From Phycisphaerales bacterium Planc_01 (GTDB taxonomy: Bacteria > Planctomycetota > Phycisphaerae > Sedimentisphaerales > Anaerobacaceae), in contig LVBB01000041.1 of assembly GCA_001603075.1 (NCBI GenBank), forward strand, positions 164,366-228,365: a stretch of 64,000 bases of DNA, given 5' to 3'. The notes beneath the pieces are model-generated. The model was not told where the DNA came from, did no database searches, and saw only the letters and a program-made list of their open reading frames with translations. Position numbers and translations under genes: made by a program. How positions within the stretch are numbered: position 1 is the stretch's first letter; every line of letters begins with the position of its first letter. Shown piece after piece: positions 1-8,787 of this stretch.

Positions 1-169
1 CCCGGTTGGCCCGGTCCAGCAGGTGTTCGACGTTGTCGAGCGGACTGCGCCAGCGGCACATGCCGTAGATATCCCAGTCCGTGTTCTCCAGCAGGAAATC
101 GGTCAGGTGCGAACCGACCATACCGGTCACACCCGTAATCAGTGCTCGTTTCTTGCGACCGCTCACCAT
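1..169 (-). CDS. NAD-dependent sugar-nucleotide epimerase/dehydratase, N-terminal fragment (GDP-mannose 4,6-dehydratase-like)
   Basis: Only the first 56 codons are present; the gene runs off the left edge. Translation from the ATG at 169 gives a short basic start and then the Rossmann motif TGVTGMVGSHL, followed by a stretch (MCRWRSPLDNVEHL) that resembles GDP-mannose 4,6-dehydratases. It would bind NAD(P) and act on a nucleotide-activated sugar in the cytoplasm. The start overlaps the stop of the upstream nucleotidyltransferase by 7 bases, so the two are translationally coupled. Since that neighbour looks like a GDP-heptose-forming enzyme, the substrate could be GDP-heptose rather than GDP-mannose; this is inference. 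Family assignment is good, substrate uncertain. Confidence 0.75.
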   Translation of the reverse strand, partial: MVSGRKKRALITGVTGMVGSHLTDFLLENTDWDIYGMCRWRSPLDNVEHLLDRANR

Positions 170-912
170 CTCCAACCCTCCGCTGTAATGAACTCCTCGG
201 CATCGGCGTAGGATTCGGGTGTCCCGATATCCGTGAAGGGACTCTCGCCGACCACTGCAGAGAGCCCTCGTCCGATCAGGGCCGGAAAGACATCGTTCTC
301 CAGAGACACAGCGCGTTCGGTTGGAATCGTCTCGGCCGCCCGGCGTTCGATCAGATAGACCCCGGCGTTGACCAGCCCGGTCCCGAAAGCCGATGACTTC
401 TCCGCAAAAGACTCCACGGCGCCTTCAGGACCGACGCGCACCGATCCGTATCGCCGGCAGTCCTCCGCTCCGACCAGCCAGAGCGTGGCCGCCGCGCCGG
501 TGCGCACATGCGTCCGCAACAGAGCGTCCCGATCGAACCGACAGTAGGAATCGCCGTTGAGAACCAGGAAACGGTCGCCGCACACATGGTCGAGACCCCG
601 GCGCACGGCTCCCCCCGTGCCGAGCGGAAACGGATCGCGAGAATAGCACAATTCCATGTTCCAGCGGCTCCCGTCGCCGAAATAGGCCTCCACGTGATCG
701 GCGAGATGGCCCGTACACAGAACCACGCGTCGGGTCCCCTGGTCGTACAGCATTGCGAGCAGCCATTCCACGAACGGCCGGCCGGCCACCTGTGCCATGG
801 GTTTGGGCCGGTCGCCAACCACACTGCGGAGCCGCGTGCCCTTGCCGCCGGCCAGAATCATGGCATCCAGGGCGTCGCTGTCGCCGTATACGGATCGTGT
901 ATCGCTTGCCAT
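163..912 (-). CDS. hddC: sugar-phosphate nucleotidyltransferase, D-glycero-alpha-D-manno-heptose-1-phosphate guanylyltransferase-like
   Basis: 249 residues. The N-terminus carries the nucleotidyltransferase signature LAGGKGTRLRSVVGDRPKPM; further on come LNGDSY (metal/sugar site) and the late FTDIGTPESY motif. Length and overall pattern fit the HddC/RfbA-like single-domain enzymes that transfer GMP or another nucleotide to a sugar-1-phosphate. The ATG at 912 overlaps the TGA of the methyltransferase (ATGA), which is why this start is preferred over an upstream in-frame one at 969. It sits between a methyltransferase and a dehydratase, as in cassettes making modified deoxyheptose or mannose donors. 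The family is clear; the GDP-heptose specificity is a best guess. Confidence 0.8.
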   Translation of the reverse strand: MASDTRSVYGDSDALDAMILAGGKGTRLRSVVGDRPKPMAQVAGRPFVEWLLAMLYDQGTRRVVLCTGHLADHVEAYFGDGSRWNMELCYSRDPFPLGTGGAVRRGLDHVCGDRFLVLNGDSYCRFDRDALLRTHVRTGAAATLWLVGAEDCRRYGSVRVGPEGAVESFAEKSSAFGTGLVNAGVYLIERRAAETIPTERAVSLENDVFPALIGRGLSAVVGESPFTDIGTPESYADAEEFITAEGWRW

Positions 913-1784
913 CAGACAGCCCCCCCATCCGACGGACTTGCCTGGCAATCCGTGGTCGCCTCCACGCACAGATGCCAGCCGAGGCTTCTCTCCAATCGGC
1001 GGAACGAACTGTCAGGAAGAAGGCGGAAATACCACACCTTGCGGTACTCGTGGCGTTTGTACTCGGGGATGCGGTAGGCGAAGATGTGGTCGACGAACGT
1101 CTTCTGCACGGTGAGCCCCTGCAGCAGGTCCCGCACCGTCCGGCGCGAGTAGCTGTACGTCACGGGACAACCGGTCTGGGCCTCGGAGTGGCGGGCAATC
1201 AGCTCATCGAGCTTCCAGAAAGCCCCTTTGCCGAACTTCGCCAGGATCCAGAGCACCTTCCAGGAGTGGCGATGGTAGACCATCATCTTGAACACGCTCT
1301 GCGGGCCCATGTACTTGCGGATCTCGCGGACGGCGTCCTGGGGGCGTGGCGTATGGTGGATGACGCCGAATGAGTAGACCAGATCGTATTCCTCGACCGG
1401 CACCACTTCGCTGAGCCGCTCGACGTCAGCCTGGTGGAAGGTGATGCGATCATCCAGCTCATAGACCGCCGCACGCTCCTTCGCCACTGCCAGGGAGGCG
1501 TCTGAAAGATCCACCGCCGTAACATGCGCGCCGGCCCGTGCGAAGCGGATCGTGTCCGTACCGATGCCGCAGCCGATCTCCAGGACCTTCTTGCCGGCCC
1601 ATCGGTCGAACTCGGCGAACGCCGGGATGTGCGGCTCCACGAAATACTTGCGGGCCTCCACCTCGTCAAAGTACGCCCGTGTCCCGACCGGCTTAGGTGA
1701 GTGCCGGATGTTGCACGGACGCGCGTTCCAGTACCGGCGTACGTCCTCGACGGTCCTGGTAGAGAATGTCTGGGCGACAGCCAT
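912..1784 (-). CDS. class I SAM-dependent methyltransferase
   Basis: 290 residues. Motif I of the SAM-binding fold is clear at residues 67-75 (VLEIGCGIG), followed by the acidic end of beta-2 (VTAVDLSD) and motif IV region YDLVYSFGVIHHTP. The conserved lead-in (VRRYWNARPCNIRHSP) lies at residues 15-30, so the ATG at 1784 is probably the true start even though it puts the first 92 bases inside the end of the upstream dehydrogenase gene. Given the neighbours, the likely target is a sugar or sugar nucleotide, giving an O- or C-methylated glycan; the target cannot be read from the sequence. Co-transcribed with the genes on both sides. Confidence 0.85.
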   Translation of the reverse strand: MAVAQTFSTRTVEDVRRYWNARPCNIRHSPKPVGTRAYFDEVEARKYFVEPHIPAFAEFDRWAGKKVLEIGCGIGTDTIRFARAGAHVTAVDLSDASLAVAKERAAVYELDDRITFHQADVERLSEVVPVEEYDLVYSFGVIHHTPRPQDAVREIRKYMGPQSVFKMMVYHRHSWKVLWILAKFGKGAFWKLDELIARHSEAQTGCPVTYSYSRRTVRDLLQGLTVQKTFVDHIFAYRIPEYKRHEYRKVWYFRLLPDSSFRRLERSLGWHLCVEATTDCQASPSDGGAV

Positions 1785-3117
1785 ATTCGATTCCCCCTGA
1801 AAGCCGGGTGCCGATCCCGAATGCCCGGTACGTGAACTTCTTCAGCGGAACGTTGCGGAAGGTCCGCCAGCAGTCGATCAGCAGCGGCGCCTCCCCGGCC
1901 CGGTCCTCCAATCGATCCATATCCAGAAGGCCGTATTGAGGCCAGTTCGTCAGCATCACCACGACGCAGGCGTCGGCCACGGCCTCGTACGGATCATCGC
2001 AGTAGACCCCACGTCCACAAAGGGCCTCCGAGACAGACTCCAGGGCCTTGGGGTCATGCATCCGAACCACATATCCCGCCTCCAGAAGCTGCGACGCCAG
2101 CATGACCGACTGCGATTCCTCGATGATGTGCGTGCCGGGCTTGTAGGAAAGGCCCAGCAGCGCCAAAGTCGATCCGGGGCGGGCGTGTTCTGCGACCATC
2201 GCGAACAACCGATTCACGACCTCGTCGTTCACCCGGACCACGCGAGGGCTCAGATGTGCGTCGGCTCCGGCGTCTTCGGCGCAACGCTGGAACGCCAGAT
2301 TGTCCCGCGGGAAGCACGGACCGCCGAATCCGAGACCCCCTTTGAGGTATCGCTGTCCGATCCGCGTGTCGGCCCCCAGGGCCGAGGTCACCACGTCCAC
2401 GTCGGCGTCCGGAATCCGTTCACAGACCGCCGCCAATTCGTTGACGAAACTGATCTTCATCGTTACATAGCAGTTGAGGCTCAGTTTGGTGATCTCGGCG
2501 TTGGTCAGATTCATCACCGCATAGTGCGGCCGGTTCTCCACCACCGAGGCATACAATTCGCGACACATCTGTGCCGATCGCTCGTCGGAAGCGCCGATGA
2601 GCAACATGTCCGGATGGAGGAAGTCGTGAATGACCGAGCCCAGCGCGATGAACTCGGGGTTGTAGACGAACCCGAAATCCCGGCCGCAGACCTTCCCGGT
2701 CAGTTTCTCCAGCATCGGCTGGAACACGTATTCGCAGGTCGTCGGCATGACAGTCGAGACCAGCGTCACCACGTGGAACTCCTTCTTGGCCTTGAGCGCC
2801 GGGGCCATGCGATCAAGGACGGCCTCGATATAGGCATTGGAGAAACGTCCGCTGGAATCGCTCGGGGTCGGGACGGTGATCAGCGTGATGTCGCTGTTCT
2901 GCACGGCATAGGCGCAGTCGGTCGTGAACTCCATGCGTCCCCGGCATCCGTCCAAGAGCGCCGTCAGCCCCGGCTCATCGATGGGGCACAGCCCGTCCCT
3001 GAGGGCATCGATGTGTTCGGCATTGGAATCGACACCGATGGCGCGATGGCCCTTGGCAGCGAAACACGCGGCCGAGCAGAGGCCCAGTTTGCCCAAGCCG
3101 ATGAAGGACATGTTCAT
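1693..3117 (-). CDS. UDP-glucose/GDP-mannose dehydrogenase family protein
   Basis: 474 residues. An N-terminal Rossmann fold (FIGLGKLGLCSA, residues 5-16), the central helix, and the catalytic motif GGLGFGGPCFPRD with active-site Cys268 identify an NAD-dependent four-electron dehydrogenase that turns a nucleotide sugar into its uronic acid. The UDP-binding C-terminal domain (LLGLSYKPGTH) follows. The usual end of this family comes near residue 440 (FRAFGIG-type sequence); here about 35 extra residues run on into the methyltransferase gene, so an ancestral stop codon may have been lost. Supplies a uronic-acid donor, probably for the glycosyltransferases nearby. Substrate is not determined. Confidence 0.88.
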   Translation of the reverse strand: MNMSFIGLGKLGLCSAACFAAKGHRAIGVDSNAEHIDALRDGLCPIDEPGLTALLDGCRGRMEFTTDCAYAVQNSDITLITVPTPSDSSGRFSNAYIEAVLDRMAPALKAKKEFHVVTLVSTVMPTTCEYVFQPMLEKLTGKVCGRDFGFVYNPEFIALGSVIHDFLHPDMLLIGASDERSAQMCRELYASVVENRPHYAVMNLTNAEITKLSLNCYVTMKISFVNELAAVCERIPDADVDVVTSALGADTRIGQRYLKGGLGFGGPCFPRDNLAFQRCAEDAGADAHLSPRVVRVNDEVVNRLFAMVAEHARPGSTLALLGLSYKPGTHIIEESQSVMLASQLLEAGYVVRMHDPKALESVSEALCGRGVYCDDPYEAVADACVVVMLTNWPQYGLLDMDRLEDRAGEAPLLIDCWRTFRNVPLKKFTYRAFGIGTRLSGGIEYGCRPDILYQDRRGRTPVLERASVQHPALT

Positions 3118-3142
3118 CCGAAACGCTCCTTACTCAGTGGAC

Positions 3143-3523
3143 TCATTGAACGGCCCTGTCGTCGAACACCGTTGGATGCGACGCCGCCGCTTCATTTCGA
3201 TAGGAACCGACCGCTCTCTTAACCTGCCTCAACTGCCTCAGTTTCGTCTGTACGTCGCTTCGTTCGGCGCGCAGGGCGAGAGTCAGCTCTTCATACCGCC
3301 GTTTCAGGCGTGCCTTGGATGATGCGGCCATCACCGACCCCGGGATGCCGTGGGACACGATCCCGGCGACGAGGGCATCGGCGCGGGTGGCGATCTGCTC
3401 GACCCCGTCGAGATTGCCCTCGCGCATGCACGCAATCTGCTGATCCAGCAGACCGTCCAGTTGCTCGGACATCGCCTGCACAGAATCGGCGGGAACACGC
3501 GAATGGTCTGAAATCACTGTCAT
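3143..3523 (-). CDS. small helical protein, possible flagellar export chaperone (FliT/FlgN type)
   Basis: 126 residues, no signal peptide or membrane segment, rich in Glu, Arg, Leu and Gln with long predicted helices, for example MSEQLDGLLDQQIACMREGN near the start and a coiled-coil-like stretch near residues 70-105 (KARLKRRYEELTLALRAERS). The pattern of a small, all-helical protein whose N-terminal helix reads like Q-x-x-L-L-x-x-Q-x-x is typical of flagellar substrate chaperones, and the gene is 3 bases downstream of a TPR gene in a cluster that continues the flgL operon. It is not recognisable by a strong signature, so the chaperone role is inference; a true flgN-like gene lies at 10823-11344. 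Confidence 0.5.
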   Translation of the reverse strand: MTVISDHSRVPADSVQAMSEQLDGLLDQQIACMREGNLDGVEQIATRADALVAGIVSHGIPGSVMAASSKARLKRRYEELTLALRAERSDVQTKLRQLRQVKRAVGSYRNEAAASHPTVFDDRAVQ

Positions 3524-3526
3524 AGC

Positions 3527-4144
3527 CTACCCGACCGGAACGAGGCTGTGCTCGACCTCTTCGAGCAGGTTCCTCGCGTCGTTGTTTGCCGGTTCCAGCG
3601 CCAGTAGATCCAGCAGCATGCGCCTGGACTCCTCCAGCCCCCCGTCCTTGAGGTGCAGCGCCGCCAACGCGAACATTACGGATGTATCCCCAGGATGCAT
3701 ATCCAGGTACACCTGGAGGTAATGGATCACCTTGGCGAACGAGCCCATCTCACATGAAACCTGGAACAACCCGAGCAGCGCGGTAATGTTGTCGGTATCC
3801 AGTTCGAGCGACTTCATGTAGAGGTCGAAGGACAGAGGATACTCCTTGCGCTGCTGGGCCACCATGGCCAAGCCGGCATACCCCTTGGCGCAGTTCGGGT
3901 CCAGACGACAGGCCACCCGAAATGCGATTTCGGCGTCCTCGCACCGGCCCGTCTGGAGCGCAGCGGCTCCCAGACCGATGTAGGGCCCTGGCTCGTCCGG
4001 CCCGATCGATGCGGCCTTCTCATAGCAGCGCTGGGCCTGCACGTAGTTGCCGACACTCGTATAACAGTCGCCCAACTCCCGTAACACCTCGTAGTGCTGC
4101 GTTTGTTTGCGCTTCTCGAATTCGTCCGTTCGCGCCGTATCCAT
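3527..4144 (-). CDS. tetratricopeptide repeat protein
   Basis: 205 residues made of about five TPR units: residues 18-50 (LRELGDCYTSVGNYVQAQRCYEKA), 52-84, 86-118, 120-152 and a final partial one. The residues W/L-G-Y-A-F-A-P of the TPR consensus are seen in most units. No signal peptide, so probably cytoplasmic. TPR proteins scaffold protein complexes; here it stands between a glycosyltransferase and a chaperone-like gene and may present a flagellar protein to the glycosylation enzymes, but no partner can be read from the sequence. Spacing to the upstream glycosyltransferase stop is 13 bases, so they are one operon. Confidence 0.8.
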   Translation of the reverse strand: MDTARTDEFEKRKQTQHYEVLRELGDCYTSVGNYVQAQRCYEKAASIGPDEPGPYIGLGAAALQTGRCEDAEIAFRVACRLDPNCAKGYAGLAMVAQQRKEYPLSFDLYMKSLELDTDNITALLGLFQVSCEMGSFAKVIHYLQVYLDMHPGDTSVMFALAALHLKDGGLEESRRMLLDLLALEPANNDARNLLEEVEHSLVPVG

Positions 4145-4157
4145 ATCTGTTGGTTCC

Positions 4158-5849
4158 TCAGTTCTGTCGCTGATCTTGCGAGCACGTCACCGGCGCCCGA
4201 CCCGGTGCCGGAAGACGGTCTTGAAGTTCCCGCTCCGCCCGTTCGAGCAATCGGATAGCCGTCTGAAACTCGTGTCCCCGACGATAGACCTTGGCCTCGA
4301 GCAGAAGGGTCTCCACCGTCGGCCGCACTTGATTGACCTGATGACTGAGCCGTCTGGCCTCGCAGTAATTGTCGGCACGAAAGTAGGCGTCGGCGGCCAT
4401 CGACCGCATCCACAACTCGTTGTAACGGCGGTCAGCCAGATGCTCGCACAGCCGGGCCGCGACGGCCCAGTCGCCATCCGATTCGGCCTGCCAGGCCCGC
4501 CGCAGCAGTTCATCGAATTCAAAGGGCAGTTCCTCCGGCCGTGGCGTTCGCACCCGAATGCCACAGGCCGTCACAGAGGCCTCCACGCTCAGGTGGGGGT
4601 GGGCCCTCCTGGCCCGTTCCAGATCGACACGTCTCAGCACGGCCCCCCACTGCTCCCGTCCGGCGCCGTCCAAAAGGAAGCCTTCACAATTCGACGCATC
4701 GTGGATCAGGGCATAGAGGGGGTTCTCCACCCACATCTCTTCGACGGGCAGCGTAGCGGGCAGGATCGCCACATACGGCCCTTCGGCCCGTTGCAGCGCC
4801 ACGTCGAGACGTTCGGCCGGCGAGCTGAGCGGATCGACCGGGACGAGCACAACGTTCGGCATCTGGCTGTCCAGCCGTGCGATGGCCTCGGGCACAAGTG
4901 GGAGATACAGGTGATATGGATAGAAAGTGTGTCGCCACAGGCGTTTGCACGTCTCGGCAAGATCCTGATCCAGCCGGTCGGCGAGCAGGATGATCGACAG
5001 CTCGTCGAGTTTGTCCCACGGCTTCGGCGGATGCGTCGTGCGGATGGTCAGAACGTTTCGGAGGTACTCGCGGGAATCCTTGCGGCGCTGGATCGAGATG
5101 CGGTCCGACTCCCCGATAGGACTGTAGAATTCGCCGGTGATCGTATGCAAATGCTGAAAATCGGAGAAGAACGCCAGCCGGCGCGTCATGTCCCAGTCGA
5201 TCAGAATGTTCAGATCTTCGTTGTACAGGCCGGTCCGGTCGAGAAGATCACGGCGATGCATCAAGGACACATGCAGGACGTGGTTAAAGTACAGCATGAG
5301 CAACCGGTCGAAGTCCCGACTGATTTCCAGGTGTTTGCTGCGAATCTCCCGGGTGCCGTCGGACAGCACATGACAATACGTCTTGTACAGATCGCTGTAG
5401 GCCACGCGACAGTCCGTCGGACCCTCAAGGGCGTCGACCAGGGCCTGCACGTGATGGGGATAGTAGATGTCGTCATCATCGAGGTACGCGATGTACTTGC
5501 CTTGCGCGCGGGCCAGCGCTTCGTTGAGCGAATACGGCTTGCCCCGGTTCTCGCGCCGGTCGATGAAGTGGATTCGAGGGTCCCCGAACGAGCGAACGAC
5601 ATTGCCGACGTCCTCGCCACCGTCGTTGATCACGAAGATCTCGACATCGCGGTAGCTCTGGCGGACCGCACTGGCCAAAGCGTATGGCAGGTAGCGACGC
5701 CGGTTGTAGGTGGGCAGCAGAATGCTCACCAGGGGACCTCGCCGGTCGCTTCGGTCGGGGGCCAACCGGACCGGCGCGTTCCGACCCGGGCTTCCGGACA
5801 TTGGAGGGGCGTTCGCTCTCACGGGCGGGTCACCATCACAGATCGGCAT
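4158..5849 (-). CDS. family 2 glycosyltransferase with C-terminal TPR-like region
   Basis: 563 residues. The GT-A catalytic domain starts near residue 40 (VSILLPTYNRRRYLPYALAS) and shows the nucleotide site VINDGG and the DXD-type motif YLDDDDIYYP. This defines an inverting GT2 transferase using a nucleotide-sugar donor. The last 150 residues are helical with TPR-like spacing (LLRRAWQAESDGDWAVAARL and following). The start at 5849 overlaps the upstream stop by 14 bases; an alternative start is at 5801. No membrane segments, so it acts in the cytoplasm, compatible with glycosylation of flagellar proteins before export. Acceptor and sugar unknown. Confidence 0.85.
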   Translation of the reverse strand: MPICDGDPPVRANAPPMSGSPGRNAPVRLAPDRSDRRGPLVSILLPTYNRRRYLPYALASAVRQSYRDVEIFVINDGGEDVGNVVRSFGDPRIHFIDRRENRGKPYSLNEALARAQGKYIAYLDDDDIYYPHHVQALVDALEGPTDCRVAYSDLYKTYCHVLSDGTREIRSKHLEISRDFDRLLMLYFNHVLHVSLMHRRDLLDRTGLYNEDLNILIDWDMTRRLAFFSDFQHLHTITGEFYSPIGESDRISIQRRKDSREYLRNVLTIRTTHPPKPWDKLDELSIILLADRLDQDLAETCKRLWRHTFYPYHLYLPLVPEAIARLDSQMPNVVLVPVDPLSSPAERLDVALQRAEGPYVAILPATLPVEEMWVENPLYALIHDASNCEGFLLDGAGREQWGAVLRRVDLERARRAHPHLSVEASVTACGIRVRTPRPEELPFEFDELLRRAWQAESDGDWAVAARLCEHLADRRYNELWMRSMAADAYFRADNYCEARRLSHQVNQVRPTVETLLLEAKVYRRGHEFQTAIRLLERAERELQDRLPAPGRAPVTCSQDQRQN

Positions 5850-7338
5850 TCACAGGGCCGCAGCAGGTCCGCTGACCCCGTGATGCAGGAACACCGGCAA
5901 TCCCGACCGCCGGACCGCCGGCAACGGGATACTGTGACTCGATTTCGGTCTCAAGCTGGTTTACGATGCCGCCGATCTGACGCAATTGCTCGCGAAGTGG
6001 ATAGCGGTCTTCCACGAATCGGCGGCAGTTGGAGGGATCGTACTCGGGCCCCAGCGCGCGCTCGCAGAACTCTTCGGCGATGTTGAACAGGTACTTCGAA
6101 GGAAACAGACGGTCGGCTCCGGCGAAATTGTGTACGATGGGCTTGAGTCCACAGGCCATCCCCGTCAGCAACGACTCGATCTGGCTGTCCCCGAGGCCGC
6201 AGGAGACAACGAAGTGCTTATCCGCAAGCCAGGCGTTCAGGTCGTTCGGATACGGTTCAAACGAAACGGCGTCGGACAGGCCGAGGGCCTCGACCATGTG
6301 GCGCGTGTATTGTTCGAGCATCGGACTGTCGAAATCGCCCGAGAAGAACAATCGATAGCCGGCGTCGATGTAGTGCAGCTTCTGCATGCATTGCAGGAGA
6401 AAGGCCGGATTGGCCTCCAGAGACAGGCGACCCATGCACGCCAGGTTCTTGCCGCGATGGCGCTGCTGGAACTTGTACCGTTCGAGGTTGACCCCGTGCG
6501 GCACGACCACCAGGCGCGTCCGGTTCCGAATGTCGGGGACCCATGCCAGTAGCGCTTCCTCGACGGCGGAACTGCCGATCTGAATCAGGATATCCACATG
6601 CTCCCATCGGACCAGCCCCACCCAATCATCGCGAACGTCCGACCGTCGCAGACTGACGATCGTCTTGCCGCAGCGCGGCCGTTGCGAGGCCTCGACCGCC
6701 AGCGGGCCGCCGCCGTCAAACCACGCGATATCACACCACTGCATCAGCCTGGCCAGCTCGTCCGGTCCGTGCTCGGTGCAGAACTGCGTTTGAAAACGCT
6801 CCTCGAAGAATGCCCACGCCTCCCCCAGCACTCCGTCAAGAGCGTCGCCGGCGCGGAACATCGCGATCTTCGGCCGCTTGCTGCGAATCACTTCCAGGAT
6901 CGGGTTGAGAACCGCCTGTTCAGGCCAGAGGCGACGCGACCGCAAAAGCACCTCGATGGCCTGGCCTCTGTGGCCCTGATCGAGCAACATGGTCGCGATC
7001 CGGTTGAGCACCTCAATGCTGAGGATCTCCATCCGCTCCATCGTCTCAACCAGGGACGCGGCCTCGCTGGCCATTCCGGTAGCAAGGTAGGCCTCCACAA
7101 GGTTCCATACGATCTCGCCGCTGTCGACCTGGAGCGCATGGGCCTTGACCAAATGCCCGACGGCGTCCTCGGAGCGGCCCAGGCAGTGCAGAATCGCACC
7201 GGCGTCGTTCAGGGCCTGCGGATCCTGTGGCGACCGACGCAAATGCTCTTGAATGCAACTCAACGCGGCTTCGTACTTGCCGGCTTCCGCCAGGTCCAGC
7301 CCTCGCTGGTAGGCGCTCACACCTGTCTGTGTCGTCAT
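5836..7338 (-). CDS. TPR-GT-B fold glycosyltransferase fusion
   Basis: 500 residues. The first 150 or so residues are TPR units (YQRGLDLAEAGKYEAALSCI, then DPQALNDAGAILHCLGRSED). The rest resembles a family 4 type GT-B glycosyltransferase: VVVPHGVNLERY, a beta strand reading LACMGRLSLEANP, and the donor-site region DSQIESLLTGMACGLKPIV. TPR-plus-GT fusions are typical of enzymes that modify protein acceptors such as flagellin. The start at 7338 has a GGAG ribosome site; the longer in-frame start at 7398 has none. A sigma-54-like promoter candidate lies 50 bases upstream. Acceptor identity is inference from its place next to flgL. Confidence 0.8.
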   Translation of the reverse strand: MTTQTGVSAYQRGLDLAEAGKYEAALSCIQEHLRRSPQDPQALNDAGAILHCLGRSEDAVGHLVKAHALQVDSGEIVWNLVEAYLATGMASEAASLVETMERMEILSIEVLNRIATMLLDQGHRGQAIEVLLRSRRLWPEQAVLNPILEVIRSKRPKIAMFRAGDALDGVLGEAWAFFEERFQTQFCTEHGPDELARLMQWCDIAWFDGGGPLAVEASQRPRCGKTIVSLRRSDVRDDWVGLVRWEHVDILIQIGSSAVEEALLAWVPDIRNRTRLVVVPHGVNLERYKFQQRHRGKNLACMGRLSLEANPAFLLQCMQKLHYIDAGYRLFFSGDFDSPMLEQYTRHMVEALGLSDAVSFEPYPNDLNAWLADKHFVVSCGLGDSQIESLLTGMACGLKPIVHNFAGADRLFPSKYLFNIAEEFCERALGPEYDPSNCRRFVEDRYPLREQLRQIGGIVNQLETEIESQYPVAGGPAVGIAGVPASRGQRTCCGPVNADL

Positions 7339-7388
7339 CTGCGTAACTCCATTCTGACCAACGAATAGATTGGGACTGTCTGAGTGAC

Positions 7389-7404
7389 TGCAAATCACAT
7401 GCCG
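7389..7404 (-). promoter_or_regulatory. weak sigma-54-type promoter candidate upstream of the glycan genes
   Basis: Read on the minus strand the bases are CGGCAT-N5-TTGCA, with the GG (-24) and GC (-12) pairs correctly spaced and 11 of 16 informative positions like the consensus TGGCAC-N5-TTGCW. It lies about 50 bases ahead of the TPR-glycosyltransferase start. The match is weaker than at the other two sites in this window, so it may be coincidental; read-through from flgL would serve the same genes. Confidence 0.35.
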
Positions 7405-7524
7405 TCATCGAGAAACGGGGTTAATTTCGCGCACGGCTCCCTCGCCGCCGCCGGATGGATAGAAATCAGACACCCACGTCTGAAAAAACAACCGCCGCCC
7501 GAGGCACGTTCGATGGCCCGGCGA

Positions 7525-8709
7525 TCAGATGAAATCCAACAACGACAGAGTCATCAGCTTGCCCGCTACCGACAGCGACATCTGATAGAGAATCTCCCGA
7601 CGCGACAGATCGATGGCAATCTGGGCAATATCGGCTTCCTGGAGCCTCGTCGTCTCGTCCTCTGTGTCAAATTGCATGTTTTCGAGGGTATCCTTCAGCG
7701 TGTTCAGAAACCCGATCTTGGAACCTGTGGTGACGTTGGCCTGAATCAGAAGGTCCCGCACCTCCTTCACGGCCTTGACGCATTCATCCACGTATCCCAG
7801 CAGTTCCTGTACGGGCACGTCCCGGTCGTTGTTGAGCATATCCCGCAGGCTGATCAGAGTCCCGAACACATCGTACGTTCCAGGGACCCGCACGAGGTCG
7901 ACGCCGGTGCTCTGAATCGACGTGGTATCCACGTAGAGCACACGACCGGTCCGAGAATCGGTGATGGCCTGATTGGGATCGCCGCCGGCCGGCACCGTGA
8001 AGAACGTGGCCCCTTCGTCAATCGAGATCCGATAGTTGGCGCCGTCGTGCTCGACGGTCATCCAGACATCGCCGCGGATGTTCGACGTGCCGGTTCCGGC
8101 CTGGACCCCGGTGTTGCCGAGAATCACGGGGCTCTGCCGCCTGTCCACGCGAAACACGTCGTCGCCCGCATGATACGCCGCGATATCCACGGCCGGCGCA
8201 ACATCGACACGACGCGCCTCGTTGCTGCCCTGGTAGGTCACCCCAACGATCTGCCCGTTCGCGTATTCCACCGCATAGGGCGCCGTGCTGGTGCTGCTTC
8301 CGGAGAACAGATACTGGTTGGCGTGTTTCGTGTTGGCCAGCGACATCAGTTGCTCCAGGGTGCTGTTGATCTTGTCGGCGATCCTCTTCTGACCCTCCTT
8401 GTCATAGACGCCGCCGACGATCTGCGTCAGCAGCGTCTCGACGGACGACAGTTCTGACGCCATGTTCTCCAGGATCGTCGAGGAGATCTCCAGCGTCCCG
8501 ATCAGCTCGACCGCATTCTCCAGATAGCCGTCCAGGGCCCGGTGCTGCGTGTTCAGCCCCAGGATCCGATAGGCCTCGGAGGGGCTGTCGGAAGCGCGGT
8601 TGACCCGGTTGCCCGTGGAGGTCTGCTCCTGCAACTGGGTGATCGCCTTGGCATGCAGCGCCAGGGAGTAGCTGACATTCGAATAGATGCTCGCCAACGA
8701 GCCGCTCAT
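7525..8709 (-). CDS. flgL: flagellar hook-filament junction protein FlgL
   Basis: 394 residues. The N-terminus (SLASIYSNVSYSLALHAKAITQLQEQTSTGNRVNRASDSP region) and the C-terminal heptads (TRLQEADIAQIAIDLSRREILYQMSLSVAGKLMTLSLLDFI region) are the paired D0/D1 coiled-coil segments typical of FlgL and flagellins. The variable middle is larger than in enterobacteria. FlgL is the second hook-associated protein, exported through the flagellar channel and placed between FlgK and the filament. ATG at 8709 has the ribosome site GAGG five bases upstream, better than the GTG two codons earlier. Follows flgK by 78 bases. Confidence 0.92.
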   Translation of the reverse strand: MSGSLASIYSNVSYSLALHAKAITQLQEQTSTGNRVNRASDSPSEAYRILGLNTQHRALDGYLENAVELIGTLEISSTILENMASELSSVETLLTQIVGGVYDKEGQKRIADKINSTLEQLMSLANTKHANQYLFSGSSTSTAPYAVEYANGQIVGVTYQGSNEARRVDVAPAVDIAAYHAGDDVFRVDRRQSPVILGNTGVQAGTGTSNIRGDVWMTVEHDGANYRISIDEGATFFTVPAGGDPNQAITDSRTGRVLYVDTTSIQSTGVDLVRVPGTYDVFGTLISLRDMLNNDRDVPVQELLGYVDECVKAVKEVRDLLIQANVTTGSKIGFLNTLKDTLENMQFDTEDETTRLQEADIAQIAIDLSRREILYQMSLSVAGKLMTLSLLDFI

Positions 8710-8787
8710 AGTCACCTCACATGCATTTCAACACATCCCGGCACCGGCATTCGCCACATGGCCATCTCGGGCGCAACCGACGCCTCA

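Noticed and set aside
7460..7490. Hairpin TCAGAC/GTCTGA after flgL as a terminator
   Set aside because: The six-base stem is weak and the T-run is on the wrong side for the flgL transcript.
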